From Chrysoperla carnea (lineage: Eukaryota > Arthropoda > Insecta > Neuroptera > Chrysopidae): a DNA stretch of 64,000 nt. Location of the stretch: positions 70,443,435-70,507,434 of the forward strand of contig NC_058338.1 in NCBI RefSeq assembly GCF_905475395.1. Direction: 5' to 3'. Of this stretch, positions 22,245 to 36,600 are shown one piece after another. The notes under the pieces are model-generated. The model ran no database searches. It saw only the letters and a program-made list of their open reading frames with translations, and had not been told where the DNA came from. The position numbers were made by a program, and so were the translations under genes. The first letter of the stretch is position 1, and each line of letters starts with the position of its first letter.

Positions 22245-24649
22245 CTTCCTGTTAGTTCTAATGCTCAAAATATTAAAACAAAATTTTTTCGCTTTACCAG
22301 ATTCAAGGCTTTTACCTTTAAATTTTTAACGAACTTTTTTCTCAACTCAAAATATTTTTTTATATAATTTTTCTGAAACATAAAAGTTTACACATTCGGA
22401 GAAAAAATTGAAGTTATGGTTCAAATAAAGAAAACAGTTTTTTTTATTTCATATAATTAAATTTTTTTATTTATAATTTAATTTACATTTTGCATAATAA
22501 ATTAACAAATTTCGATTGGAAATTTTCAATAATAAATAATATTGTATAAAAATAAACAATACAATAAATACATTAGATATATATAAATATTTATTTCAAT
22601 TTTTAATAATTTTTTTTTTAATTTTTATTAGATTATCAATAAAATATTTTTGAGAATAATGGGGCTATATTTCTTATTATTAATTTTTACTTATTTTTTT
22701 CCTCACTTATAAATTGTTTTGCTTTTGACACAAATTTCTACTAAAATTTCCACTAAATATTTTTTACAGTTAATTAGTTTAAAATTTTAAAGTTTAAAAT
22801 TAAATACATAAGATACAAAATGTTACAACTGAAGATTACATTTATTACTTAGGTACTAAGTTATTCGGGGTTAGTTAATTATACTAAGGGCTTAAAGTAG
22901 GTATCCAGAATTGTGATTTTTTTATTCATTTTTCTGTCTTTTTCTTTTAGAATTAAAAACAATTAAGTTCATTGGCCTCCCGCCCCATCTGCTACTTGTG
23001 AAGAAAAGAAATAATTTCAACCAACAGGATTGAAGAATAGCGCATTAAAATTGGAAAAACACCTTTTAAAAGGATATATTTTCCAGATCAACATTTGAGC
23101 TCTTTTTTTGCGCGGTAAGTTATTATGTTCCAATTTAACTGGCCAAAAAATCTTATTTTTGCACGGTGTATCATTCAATTTTTTTATTTACATTACTTGA
23201 TATAATACAATTAATTTGTTTTTAAATTTCATTTCATTAAAAATTAAATAAAATTCTACATAATTATATTTTAAATTATATTAAACTTTTAAAAATAGTT
23301 ACAATAATATACTCTAATTAAGACTAAAGTTTTAAATAATAAAAATTTTTCATAAGGCCAAAATTACCATAGATATTACATACCTAATTTACTACATGCT
23401 ACTAAATTTGGACAATTTTGGAATTACATTTTCCCAAACAAATACCAAAAATCATGTACGTTTACAATCAAGGTTCATTTTAAGTCATGTAAATTGAGAC
23501 AGGTTATTTAAAGGAATAATCAGAATTTTGTCATATTTTTACCAAACTATTTATGAAACAATTTTAAGCGATATCTAACACTTGCTAACGAATCTAAAAG
23601 TGTAGTGATTTATACTCGGTCGATTAAATAACAAATTTTTGCGCATTTAATTCGCAAGTTGTTTCTCAATTGTGAATAGGGGAAAATTTGCATCCCTTTT
23701 TCAATCCAAGTATGTATTTCAGTGAAATATAACAAAATTATGAAAAATAACTAAGGTTTGGAAAAGAAAAATAACATGTCTCCAAATTTACATTAACGAT
23801 AAGTGAACAAGATTTTAGCTGAAGTTACCCGTAAATTTCTAAAATATTCTATTATTTGCAAAATATTCGGTTTAAATTTGATGTTTGAATAATTTAACGA
23901 ATATCAGATATAATTCAGTCTCTTTTTATGTAAAATCTAACTTAAGACCAAAAATACATTTGCTATTGAAGAGCAAATTTGCTAACGCCACTCTTAAAAT
24001 TAGTGAGTTATTTTATCTACGCCCGTGAGAAAAGAAGTTCTTTTCTCAGTTAGTATACGTGGGAAAAATAGTTCATTGCCGTACTAAGGCGGTAATAACT
24101 GTTTTAATTTTCTATTTTTCTCAATAAGCCATGACAAATTTTAAATAATAATTATCATTTATTTTCACATTTTTGAGGCGTAGGCAAATTTTTGTAGGAT
24201 ACACATGTGATAACGCATTTTTAACATACTTCTGCGATGTATGATACTTTTCGTAGGCAAACGTTAATAATGCTGTTATCTCACTAGCACGTATATGACT
24301 ATTTGCACATGAGTGTATAATTCGGTGCAGTTTCTTCTAAAATTTTGAAGCACGAAATACATTTTAAGGCATGTGTCTAGAATTAAAACATTTAAAGGTT
24401 TATTTTAAGAGACTAAAGCTATGTGTGAAAACATATTTGTACTTTGTTTTAAAAACGTGTAAAAAGTTACTACGATATATTAGACACAACAACAAAAAGT
24501 GTGGGAAAAAGACCTTATTTAAAGAGTGACATGTTAAAGGATTTTTATTATTACCGAAGAATGATTCTAGCAAGATTAATTTCATACTTTTTTTGCTATG
24601 AGATGGCATTTGCTCTCAAATTAACAATTGTATTCGCGATCTAATTCTA
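22245..24649. other. AT-rich spacer 3' of gene B
   Basis: No gene or clear repeat is seen, only very AT-rich DNA with scattered homopolymers. This is the downstream flank of minus-strand gene B. A phrase near 24070 (AAAAATAGTTCATTGCCG) is loosely similar to one near 10730. Confidence 0.5.
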
Positions 24650-24655
24650 AATTTA
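24650..24655 (-). terminator. Possible polyadenylation signal touching the gene B stop codon
   Basis: On the minus strand, AATAAA directly follows and is read out of the stop codon (TAATAAA). Such a position would give a very short 3' UTR; another signal further downstream is possible. Confidence 0.4.
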
Positions 24656-27600
24656 TTAATATGGCATATTTTTTCTAAAATTATTCACAAATGGATTATT
24701 TTGTAAAATTAAGAAATCAGATTTTGGTGGTGATAAATTACTCTCAAAATTTTTGTGTAACGTTGATGGCAAATGATTATTTGATCGACTTTGTAATGGT
24801 ACATTTAAGAATGGTGGATCACTTTTATAATTAATTGCTGGATATGGAATCGCTTCCAATGGTCTTTTATACACGTATTGTATTAGTTTACTTAATAATA
24901 AATTCGCTTCTTGATTATTTAAATCTTTAATATTTTTACAAGGCCTACCATTTTTATTGGTGGATTTATCTAATTCATTCAATAAGTTATCAATACCAGC
25001 GTATAACTCAACCAATGTTTTTGGATTCGATAATATTAGCGTATTTGAGTATTTTGTATCTTCACGCTCAATTTTTATTGTAATATTACACAGTTTATCA
25101 TTAAATAAATCATTGGAAGCAAACCTTAATAACGTACGCGTGTGTTGTTTCAAATATTCTTTTGAACATGTTCTTGAATCATAACAAAAATGTCGTTCAG
25201 TTGAATTAATATGTATTGAATATGAATAACAAATTAAAGGTGAGATACCAAATGGTGTAGTGCCTGGTTCTTTTGTTACAATACAGGGTGATTTGGAAGT
25301 GTGTGTATTAATTGTTTTACATTTATTTAAATCATCATCATCAATTGTTACGCAGAATGGTAGATTTGTTGTTGTTGTAATTTTCGTTTCACATGGTGGC
25401 AAAGTTGATGATTTTATTGTTGGTTTACTCTCAGTTGTCGGAGTAAAATCTGGCCAAGTGGTTGATTTATTAGTGCCATTTTGGTTCCCCACTTCTGGTG
25501 TACTAGAATTTACAATTCCACTTGTTGAGCTCTCCGTAGTTGAAACAGTAAACAATGTAGGAGTAGTTCGCCTTGTTGTTTTTATACTTGGTGTATTTTC
25601 ACTAGGCGTAGAGACCGATGCACTTCCATCTTTCGTGACTGGCCTTGGATCATGAGTACTCGATGTAAGTGAAGTACTAGTATTTGTTACTAAACTTGAA
25701 CTTATCGTAATTGAAGTTGTAGGTGTAGTTTCCGCTTCTGGCATTTTATCGGAAATAGTGGTTATTTCATCGGTAGTTTTTGTTGATGATGTAACTGCTT
25801 CACTTGTAGACTCGGTAGTAATTATTACAGTATTCGTTACAATTTCATTCGTAATTTGAGCAGTTTCATTTTGAGTTATTAATTTGGAAAGAGTTGTAGA
25901 TTCTGATGATTTAATATTTTCTCTGGTCGTTTTTGGACGTCCGGAGCTTTGAGTCATACTAGCGGCAGTAGACGGATTTTGTGTATGTTCTGTATCTCGA
26001 GGGCTTGGACTTGCTTGGGTAGATGTTGACAAATCGGATTCAGTTGTCACGAAACTTGCACTCGTTTCTGGCGACACTTCAGTAGTTGTAGAGTCTCCAT
26101 TTTCAGTAGGGCTCGATTCTGATGAAGATAAACTGGGAGTCGTGTCTTTTGTCTCATAACTAGGTTCGGTTTCCGAAGTAACTGGTACATCACTTGGTTT
26201 TGTTTTACTTGAGTATTCTTTAGTAGTTGTAGATCCCAAAGAAATGTAAGTCGTTTCTACCGATGTCGATGTTGATGATAAGACATCCTTGTCTGTTGGC
26301 ACCCAGCTTGTGTGACTTTCTGTACCGAAAGTAACGTCATGAGTTCTAGAATCTGTTTCACCTGATGTAATTGTAGATGAAGTATTTTCTGTGCTTCCTT
26401 TAGGTTCAATGGAATCAGTAGCTAAATTTTCTCCCGGTGTACTTGTTTCACCTGTTGGTTTTGTTAATTCTGTCGCAGAGGTATTTTCAAAACTACTTGG
26501 ATTTATCGGTGTTGACGTAGTTGGTGTTGAACTATCTACAGATGAATCTCTTTTAGATGGTTCAGGTGGTACACTTTCGGTTACTGAAGTAGGAAAAGCA
26601 GTTATTTCAGACGAGGCGGGAGTGGTGTTTATATCAGGAGTTTTACTTGTATTGTCGGTAGTTGTAGAATCTTGTACAGGAGTAGTAGATTCAGTGATCG
26701 TTTGTTTGGGTGAAGAACTTATAGTAGTTTCTTTACTTTCTGTTCCAGTTGTAATTAGAGAAGAAGCAGTATTATTTGTGGGTGTTGAATCTTGTGTACT
26801 TGTATCAGCTGTTGGTTCTGTTGATTCTGTCGAAGAAGTACTTTCAACACTACTTGGATTTGTTGGTGTTGTCGCAGTTGATGTTGAAGCATCCACAGAT
26901 GAACCTACTTTAGAGAGTTCAGGTGATGTACTTTCGGTTACTGAACTAGGTAAAGTAGAAGCTTCAGACGAGAAGGCTGTTGTATTTATGTCAGAATGTT
27001 GAACAGGGGTAGACGTTTCAGTGATCGCTTGTGTTTGTGAAGAACTTGAAGGAGTTTCTTTACTTCCAGCTCTAGTTGGAGTTACAGAAGGAGCAGTATT
27101 ATTTGTAGGTGTTGAACTTTGTGTACTTGTATCAGCTGTTGGTTCTGTTGAGTCTGTCGCAGAAGTACTTTCAACACTACTTCGATTTGTTGGTGTTAAT
27201 GTAGTTGATGTTGAACCATTCACAGTTGAACCTCTTTTAGGTGGTACACTTTCGGTTAAAGAAGTGGGAAAAGCACTTACTTCAGGCGAGGTGGGTTTTG
27301 TATTTATGTCAGGAGTTGTACTTGTATTGCCTGTATTTATAGAATCTTGAACAGGGATCGTTTGTGTTTGTGAAGAACTTGAGGGAATTTCTTTACTTCC
27401 AGCTACTGTTGGAGTTATAGAAGGAGCAGTATAATTTGTGGGTGTTGAATCTTGTGAAACTTCTGTTGTTTGTTCTATTGATTCTACCGAAGAAGTACTT
27501 TCAACACTACTTGGGTTTGTTGGTGATGACGTAGTTGATTTTGAAGCATCCACAGCTGAACCTTCTTTAGAGGGTTCAGGTGATGCACCTTCGGTTACTG

Positions 27601-30600
27601 TAGTAGGCAAAGTAGAAGTTTCAGGCGAAGAGGGTGTTGTATTTATATCTGAAGTTGTACTTGTATTGCCTGTAGGTGTAGAATCTTGAACAGGGGTAGA
27701 CGTTTCAGTGATCGTTTGTTTTTGTGAAGAACTTGAAGGAGTTTCTTTACTACTAAATCGAGTTGGAGTCACAAAAGCAACATTATTATTTGTGGGTGTT
27801 AAACCTTGTGTATTTGTTTCAGCTATTGGTTCTGTTGCTGCTGTCGAAAAAGTACTTTCAACACTACTTAGGTTTGTTGGTGTTGAAGTAGTTGATCTTA
27901 AAGCATCCACAGCTGAACCTTCTTTAGAGGGTTCAGGTGATGCACTTTCGGTTATTGAAGTAGGCAAAGTAGAAGTTTCAGGCGAGGATGGTGTTGTAAT
28001 TATGTCAGAAGTTGTACTTGTATTGCCTGTAGGTGTAGAATCTTGAACAGGAGTAGACGTTTCAGTGATCGTTTGTGTTTGTGAAGAACTTGAGGCAGTT
28101 TCTTTACTTCCAGATCGAGTTGGAGTTACAGAAGGAGCAGTATAGTTTGTGGATGTTGAACCTTGGGGTTTTGTTTCAGCTGTTGGTTCTATTGATTCTG
28201 TCGGAGAAGTACTATCAACACTGCTTAGATTTGTCGTTGATGACGCAATTGGCGTTGAACCATATACAGAAGAATCTGTTCTAGATGGTTCAGGTGATGC
28301 ACTTTCCGTTCCTGAAGTTGGCAAAGTAGTAACTTTAAACGAGGAAGGAGTTGTATTTATGTCAGGTGTTGTAGATGTATTGCTTGAAGTAGAATCTTGA
28401 ACAGGGGTAGACGTTTCAGTGATCGTTTGTGTTTGTGAAGAACTTGAAAGAGTTTCTTTACTTCCCGATCCCGTTGGAGTAACAGAAGGAGCAGTATTAT
28501 TTGTGGGTGTTAAACCTTGTGTACTTGTTCCAGCTGTTGGTTTTGTTGATTCTGTTGAAGAAGTACTTTCAGACCTACTTGGATTTGACGTAGTTGATGT
28601 AGTTGATGTTGAACCATCTACAGATAAACCTGTTTTAGATGGTGCAGGTGATGCACTTTCAGTTACGAAAGTAGGCAAAGTAGTAGATTCAGAAGAGGAG
28701 GGTGTTGTATTTATGCCAGAAGTTGTACTTGTATTGCCTGGAGTTATAGAATCTTGTAGAGGGGTACTTGTTTCAGTGATCGTTTGTGTGGGTGACGAAC
28801 TTGGAGGAGTTTCTTTACTTCCAACTACTGTTGGAGTAACAGAAGGAGCAGTAATATTTGTGGGTGTTAAACCTTGCGTACTTGTTCCAGTTGCTGGTTC
28901 TGTTGATTCTGTTGAAGAAGTACTTTCAAAACTACTTGGATTTGATGTAGTTGATGTTGAACCATCTACAGATGAACTTGTTTTAGATGGTTCAGGTGAT
29001 GCACGTTCGGTTCCTGATGTAGGCAAAGTAGTAACTTCAGGCGAGGAGGGTGTTGTTTTTATGTCAGGAGTTGTACTTGTATTGCCTGTAGTTATAGAAT
29101 CTTGTGCAGGGTTACTTGTTTCAGTGATCATTAGTATTTGTGAAAATCTTGAAGAAGTTTCTTTACTTCCAGATCCGGTTGGAGTAACAGAAGTAACAGT
29201 ATTATTTGGGGGTGTTGTACCTTGTGTACTTGTTCCAGCTGTTGGTTCTGTTGATTCTGTTGAAGAAGTACTTTCAACATTGCTTGAATTTGTCAGTGTT
29301 GACGTAGTTGGTGTTGAACTACTTACAGATGAACCTGTTGTAGATGGTTCAGGTGATGCGATTTCGGTTACCGAAGTAGGCCAAGTAGTAGCTTCAGACG
29401 AGTTGGGCGTTGTATTCATGTAAAGAGTTGTACTTGTATTGCCTGTATTTGTAGAATCTTGTACAGAGGTACTTGTTTCAGTGATCGTTTGTGTAGGTGA
29501 CGAACTTGATGGAGTTTCTTTACTTCCAGCTACTGTTGGAGTTACAGAAGGAGCAGTATAATTTGTGGGTGTTGAATCTTGTGAAACTTCAGTTGTTGGT
29601 TCCGCTGATTCTGTGGAAGAAGTACTTTCAAAACTACTTGGATTTGTTGGTGTTGACGTAGTTGACGTTGAACCATCTATAAGTGAACCTGTTTTAGATG
29701 GTTCAGGTGATGCATTTTCGGTTACTGAAGTAGACAAAGTTGAAGCTTCGAGCGAGGAGGGTGTTGTATTTATGTCAGAAGTTGTACTTGTATTGCCTGT
29801 AGTTACAGAATCTTGTACCGAGGTAGTTTTAATAGTGATCGTTTGTTTTTGTGAAGAGCTTGAAGGAGTTTCTTTACTTCCAGATCCAGTTGGAGTAACA
29901 GAGGCAACATTATCATTTGTGGATGCTGAACCTTGTGTACTTGTTTCAGCTGTTGGTTCTGTTGATGTTGTCGACGAAATACTTTCAACACTACTTGGTT
30001 TTGTTGGTGTTGACATAGTTGATTTTGAAGCATACACAGATGAACCTACTTTAGAGGGTTCAGGTGATGCACTTTCGGTTACTGAAGTAGGCAAAGTAGA
30101 AGCTTCAGGCGAGGAAGGTGTTGTATTTATGTCAGAAGTTGTACTTGTATTGCCTGCAGGTGTAGAATCTTGAATATGGGTAGACGTTTCAGTGATCGTT
30201 TGTGTTTGTGAAGAGCTTGAAGGAGTTTCTTTACTTCCAGCTTCAGTTGGAGTTACAGAAGGAGCAGTATTATTTGTAGGTGTAGAGCCTTGTGTATTTG
30301 TTTCGTCTGTTGGTTCTGATTTAGATGGTTCAGGTGATGCACCTTCGCTTACTGAGGTAGGCAAAGTAGTAACTTCAGACGAAGAGGATGTTGAAGTTAT
30401 ATCAGGAATTAAACTTGTATTCCTTGAAGGTGTAGAATCTTGTACAGGCGTTGTTGTTTCAATGCTCGTTTGTGTGGGTGAAGAACTTAAACTTCCAGCT
30501 CTAGTTGGAGTTACAGAAGGGAAAGTATTATTTATGGGTGTTGAACCATGTGTACTTGTTGCTACGTCCGTTGAATTATCCACTGGTGATGTTTCTTCTG

Positions 30601-33600
30601 TTGGAACCCAAGAAGAATAATAATCTGGCGTTGTTCTTTCGGTATCAGTGTTTGTAGATGCTGTCATTGTAGGAGTTAATGTGTTGTACATAGTTGGCAA
30701 ATATGTCGTAGTTTCTGGTTCATCAGATTTTGTACTAATACTTGTTGTTTTTTCTGTACTGAAAGTTGGGTCCGGTGTAACTGATGATGATGGAATTCTT
30801 CTTGAAGAGGATGGTTTTATTGTCGAGGAGCGAGGATCTGGTCTATTTTTAGAAACACTACTGGGTAACATAGATGGATCAAATGGAGTGCTATATTTTA
30901 TGGTGGTGGATGTGCTACTAGTAGAGCTTGGTTTATTAGAGGAAATTGTACTTAATTCAGTCGTATATTCAGTTTGCGAAGTTATTGTACTATCACTCTC
31001 TGTTCTGCGACTAGGCTTGTCTGGCTGAGTGATTGTGGATTTTTCGGTTGCAGGTGTTTCTGTGAATTTTGTTAGATTATTACATTCAGCAGCTTTTAAC
31101 TTTTGTTTTTTTGGGCTAACTCGTATTTCTAATTTTTTATGTAAAGAATTAGACCATTCACTTGTTTCTGTTATTAATATAGGTCCTGCACCACAAAATT
31201 TTTTTTGATGTTCACGTATTTTGATATTATCAATGACAGAAATCGTTGTAAAATTTACCACTGTACTTTTTCTTGTATCACTTTCATAAATTTCAAACGG
31301 TTCAACCTCTTGCAAGTCGGTACTATTGTTTCGGAATTTTAACGATATGTGATATGAGAAATTTGTGTTTTTATTAATATTATTCTTAAAATCAGCTGGT
31401 GTTTCTACTGATATCGCATATTCTCGTGTTACATAACGTTCTATACCGGTTTCGGTTAGAATATCTTTGATTTTTGTTATTTCAATCCAGCATAATGTAC
31501 TGTAATAATCATTATCGTTTTGTCTGATTAATTTCGTAACATTGTTCTCATTTTTCGATTTTGAACTGAAGGGATCTGCAATATCTACACAATGTTTCTT
31601 TTCGTCTGTGCATACCTGTATAAAATAATATTTAACAATTAGCACTCTTAACATTTTTTAATAGAGTTAAACAAAAAGAACTCGTAAACCTTAAAAATTA
31701 ACTATCCATAATCTTTTCAAATACCACTAAAAAACTTATTTACCTTTTTATCACATGACACCACCATTGTGCAATTCGATTTTTCAGCACTTACACTTGT
31801 ATTACGATGGAACACCAATATCTGAAACAAAAATTTCAACAATGGTTATCTACAAATCAAATTAAATTACCGTTGTGTTAATTAACAATAAATGTCGAAG
31901 TTTTGAACAAACTCCAAAATTAATTAGTTCTTAAAATTTTTTAAAAAAGATCTAATACATAAATCAAAATGTACGTCTGTAAAAAATTTTAAAACATTTT
32001 TGAAAATCAAAAATTTACATTTAAAGCCAAACTTCCCGATTGGATATCAAAACGCATATGCTTATTGTTCCAACATAAAACTGCATTTAATTCGGAATTA
32101 ATTTTTCGGGAGAAAAGTGACTTTTCCGAAAAAAAGAGAAAGTATGTACGTATGTAGATATTAAGAGAAAATAAATACATATGTACAAACGTACGTACGT
32201 ATGTTCGTAGAAATTTTTTTCGTCGTCGATATCGCGCGAACAAAAAATTATATCGACTTCGTTGAGTTGTCGATCGAAGCGTATTAACGGCAATATAAAC
32301 CCAAAAAATGTCATAGCATTCGCAAAAAAGTCGTTTCGAGTCGATGGAGTTTTTATTATACTGGGAAGTTCTTTGTGTGGACCTCAAGGGTCGCACCAGA
32401 CTTTACCCACAGCTTGTTCCATTAGATTCCAAGGTTGACCACTTTTTTTGACTAAGATGATCGGGTTTTTATAGTTTAGATTTTGAGAGTAATGCTATGT
32501 TGCTTGGTTGAAAATACGTATCGTAATATAAAAACAAGTGAAAACAAACAATTGACTGAGTTAATTGTTGAAATACCATGCATAGTCAGTGTTGATTTCT
32601 TTATCACATTACACATACAAACATGTGACACATACATTACTAATAAAGTATAGTACATATGTAAATGACTTTATAGGTTTCTGCATTACCGACCGACATT
32701 TAGTGTATAGTTTGTACACATATTATAAAATTTCCGCCTAATTGGCGCCCTCACGGGTAAACAGTGATGTTTACGAAAAAATGTTTCAAACAAAAGTTGT
32801 TTAATTTTTGATAAGGAACATTTTTTACATTTAAACTTTTGTTCTATCTCTAACGGTTTATAAGATGGGTCCTACGGACCCAAGACCCAATTGACCTATG
32901 ATGCTCATTTACGAACTTGACCCCACTTTTTCGTCCTGAGTACGCTGTAAAAATTTCAGCTCGATATCTTTTTTCGTTTTTGAGTTATCGTGTCCACAGA
33001 CGGACGGACGGACGGGCAACCGGAAATGGACTAATTAGGTGATTTTATGAACACCTATGACAAAATTTTTTTCCTAGCTTCATTATTTTTAAGCGTTACA
33101 AACTTGGGACTAAACTTAATATACTATGTATATTTCATATATGCATGGTATAATGAGTGTTCATTACCCAACTGAGTGCGGTATGATACAAATAAAGTAC
33201 AAAGTGTCGAAGATAAAAGAGGTCAGGAGTCTTACTGAACGTGACATTTGAATCAAGCGCTCGAAAGAGATCATATGAAGTCCAGCGACCCTTTCATGTC
33301 AAAGATCAGGTTGTTTTTGACAGTATTGCTTTGTCAATTGTTAAAAGTAGTTATAGATAGGGTTTTCCATAGTAAAGTTTTCAATTTAATATCCATAAAC
33401 AATACCCGAATACCTAATGAACTGATACAAGTTTTCAGAAACATGTTGAAACCTGCTAACTTGTGTATCAAAGTTCATGACGAACACTAATTTTAAAAAA
33501 TTACTACTTCTTGCCCACTCTGTAGCACATTTAAGTTTAAAAAATTTACTCTGCAGGGAATAGTAATTTTACAATAAAATTATGAGTAATTTCATCGTAA

Positions 33601-36600
33601 AAATTATAAATTGATAATAAAAATGTTAATTAACAAATGTTCGAAAAAATTGTATTTATTTAAATTACATATAATAATTAATTACCTAATGGCGTTTATA
33701 TTTTCATTAAATATATATTAATTTTTGATAAGGTTTAATGAAACTTTTTTTAATTTAATTAGATTATCCGTAACAGAAAAAAGTTTGTTCGTCTAAAATT
33801 GGAACACAGTATAAGATTAATAACTTATCAAATATTAATAACGAATATTAATTTCATCTAAAATAATAATTTTAAAATTTTAAATTAGGTATATGTGTAC
33901 CTTATATGTAACCAATACAAGAAGTTCAGCACATCATCAAGAAAATTTTGCCGGGTTAGGTGCTTGATGTTCACAGGTGTCATACATGTTAAGCACATGT
34001 ATTGAAATTATGAAATTTTTTATTTGTGTGAAATTAATATTATAGTCTCATTTATTTATTATTTGATATAATAAGATTTGATATCATTAATCTGTACACA
34101 ATTTGAGTCTTATGAAAATGTCACAAAATATTGTTTTTATTTGAAATTTTTACTCAAAAATGTTCGTTCTATTTCTAGAACCATATTTCGTAACGGTTTT
34201 AATACAGTGGTAATGTTTTAATGAAAATCTTTCAAGTTCAAAGAAAGCATTTTAAATAGATGTTAAATTTCATGTTAATCTTCAGAGCCATTTAAAAGAT
34301 ATTCATGTTGATTATTGGAATAAGATAGATGAACATTATTAACAAATTTTGTTGGAAATATTTTGTCAAAAATCTAGTAAAATGGCGAATGGAAATTATG
34401 AATGTAATTTTGTAGTCAAATTAAACATCAAAATAATGAAAAATGATCCAAAACATATGCCTGTATTAGGAAAACATTTTGCCTAATACATTTGATTATT
34501 TTGAACCATGAATTATTTTCTCCGTGTGAATTCTACGTTTAATAAAATTAATATAGTTCTCAAATACAAAATCCATAAATTTTTCTAAAAGCACTCCGCA
34601 ATATTAGATAAGAAAATGGCTTTCTGATTTTTTTTAACCTCCCCTAAAATGTTCTTTTGATCATTCAAATCAAGAGCTCTCCATAAAAATTTTAAGCAAG
34701 GAGTTTTTGGGCTACGGGCGATAAAAGCTACGAATATATGGGGGCGATTGGAAAAAGTTTCACAGAAAGCCATTTTCTTATCTATTATTGCGGATTTCTT
34801 TTATATTTTATAACATTTTAAATAAATATTTTGTAAATACAAACATTGGAGAAAAATTATTTTATTAAAAGCGCTTATGAATAATTTTGAAGTTGTCTTC
34901 ATGAGAGAAAAATTCAATACAATTCAATGCATCGACTTAGGATGGGAAATGATGAAAAGCAAAGGGTTAGGGATAATTACATTCAATGTTTGCAAAATAT
35001 TGTATTTTTGGGCCTTGAACGTAAATTTTTTTGTAGGTAAATATTAAAAAATTCTCACATATTTGGCATATCAAATTAAAAAGGCGATAACTGCGATAAG
35101 TTAACTATAATTATAATTATAAATATAATTATGATTGGTGAGAGAACGCGTAGGCCTAATATTTGATCCGATTTTATTCAAAAAAATATTCGTCTCGTGA
35201 TTTTATTATAACATCTTAATAGAATAATCAAATTGTGTAGGTAAAATAAGATTATTATCGCTAAATTAATGAAAACAATATTAATAAAAATTGGATTACA
35301 GCATTCTCCCACGTAATCTAAGATTGTATAAATATTTTATAGTTTATGATAAATATAACTATGAGAATTATTGTATAAAATTAAGATTCATTCAAATTAC
35401 ATAGACCTGATCATCAGTTGACTAGGATAATTTAATAAAGATTAAATAATCCTATTTTTTAATATTATTTAATTAATTAGGATAGATTCATTCAAATTAC
35501 ATAGACCTGATCATCAGTTGATTAGGATAATTTAATAAAAAATTTGCCGTCCCCTTTATTACACTGCTATCCCTACGCCAAATTTTGACAGGGATGAAGT
35601 AGATCTGATTTCTGAGAGGGGCTGTGAGGACTACGTATACTAGTGGACTTTTAAACTTTATTTGATTGACGTGAGACTTTATAATTTTTTTAAGAATCCT
35701 CTTATGCGGAAATATAAGTGAAAATAATTTTTTTTTGAACTATGTTATTGGATGGACTTGTCGTCGGTTTAGAAAAAAAATCGCGAATTTTTAACTGATA
35801 ATGAATTCAAAACAATGTAAGTGAGCGTTAAATGAAAATGCATCTCAGAAACCTTTTCCATTGCAACATTGCTTAGAAAACGGTGTCTTTCTATCTACAA
35901 ATACTAAGAGGAAAAATTTTGATTTTTTTATGGGATAAGGAATTTTTATTCTAAGCCGACGGAATTCCAAAAGTAAAACTAACTGACTTCCTGTTTCATT
36001 TTACACCACAGAAGTTACATATACAAATTCCGAGTGAAAAGTAAGTATATAATCTACACTAATTATATAAAGAGAAAAGATTTTATTTTTTGTTTGTTAT
36101 GAATAAACTCATATACTACTGGACTGATTTAAAATTTTTTTTTACCTATAGAAAGCTATAGAGTTCCGCACCAAAAATTAAAACTTTTAGATAAAATTGT
36201 AAACAAAAGTAGGAATGAGAGAGAAATAGTTGAAATCTTTGTTTTCAATCAGACTCAGAAATTGAAATTACAATCAAATGCTGTATATTTGTTGAAAAGA
36301 GGGCAACGGAAAATGCTTAGAAAAGAAAAGAAGTCGAATGCAAAGAAAGGGTGAATATTACCAGCGCAGTATGCCTTCTTGTGGTGCAAATGAGAAACGA
36401 ATGATTCAATTAAGATCATAAGATTAAAATAATTTATTGAATTGATTTGTTTTCTCGTGAGCATTTGTTTTTTATTTAATCAATTTTGTTTAGTAAGCAA
36501 ATTATTTACTCAATCACGTCATTATCAATCTTCTTCAGAAAAAGAATAATATAATAATTTCAATTTTCAATTAATTTTGAAATTTCAATTTCATACTTAT

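Noticed and set aside
28419-29423. Plus-strand 334-codon open frame
   Set aside because: It is the antisense shadow of the mucin repeat array; the same applies to the plus frames at 26391-27002, 27021-28400, 29565-30620 and 30648-31028.
32007-32396. 129-codon minus-strand frame as a gene
   Set aside because: Low-complexity TACGTATG-rich middle and no domain. It lies in gene B intron 1 with no supporting splice signals; kept only as a compositional finding.
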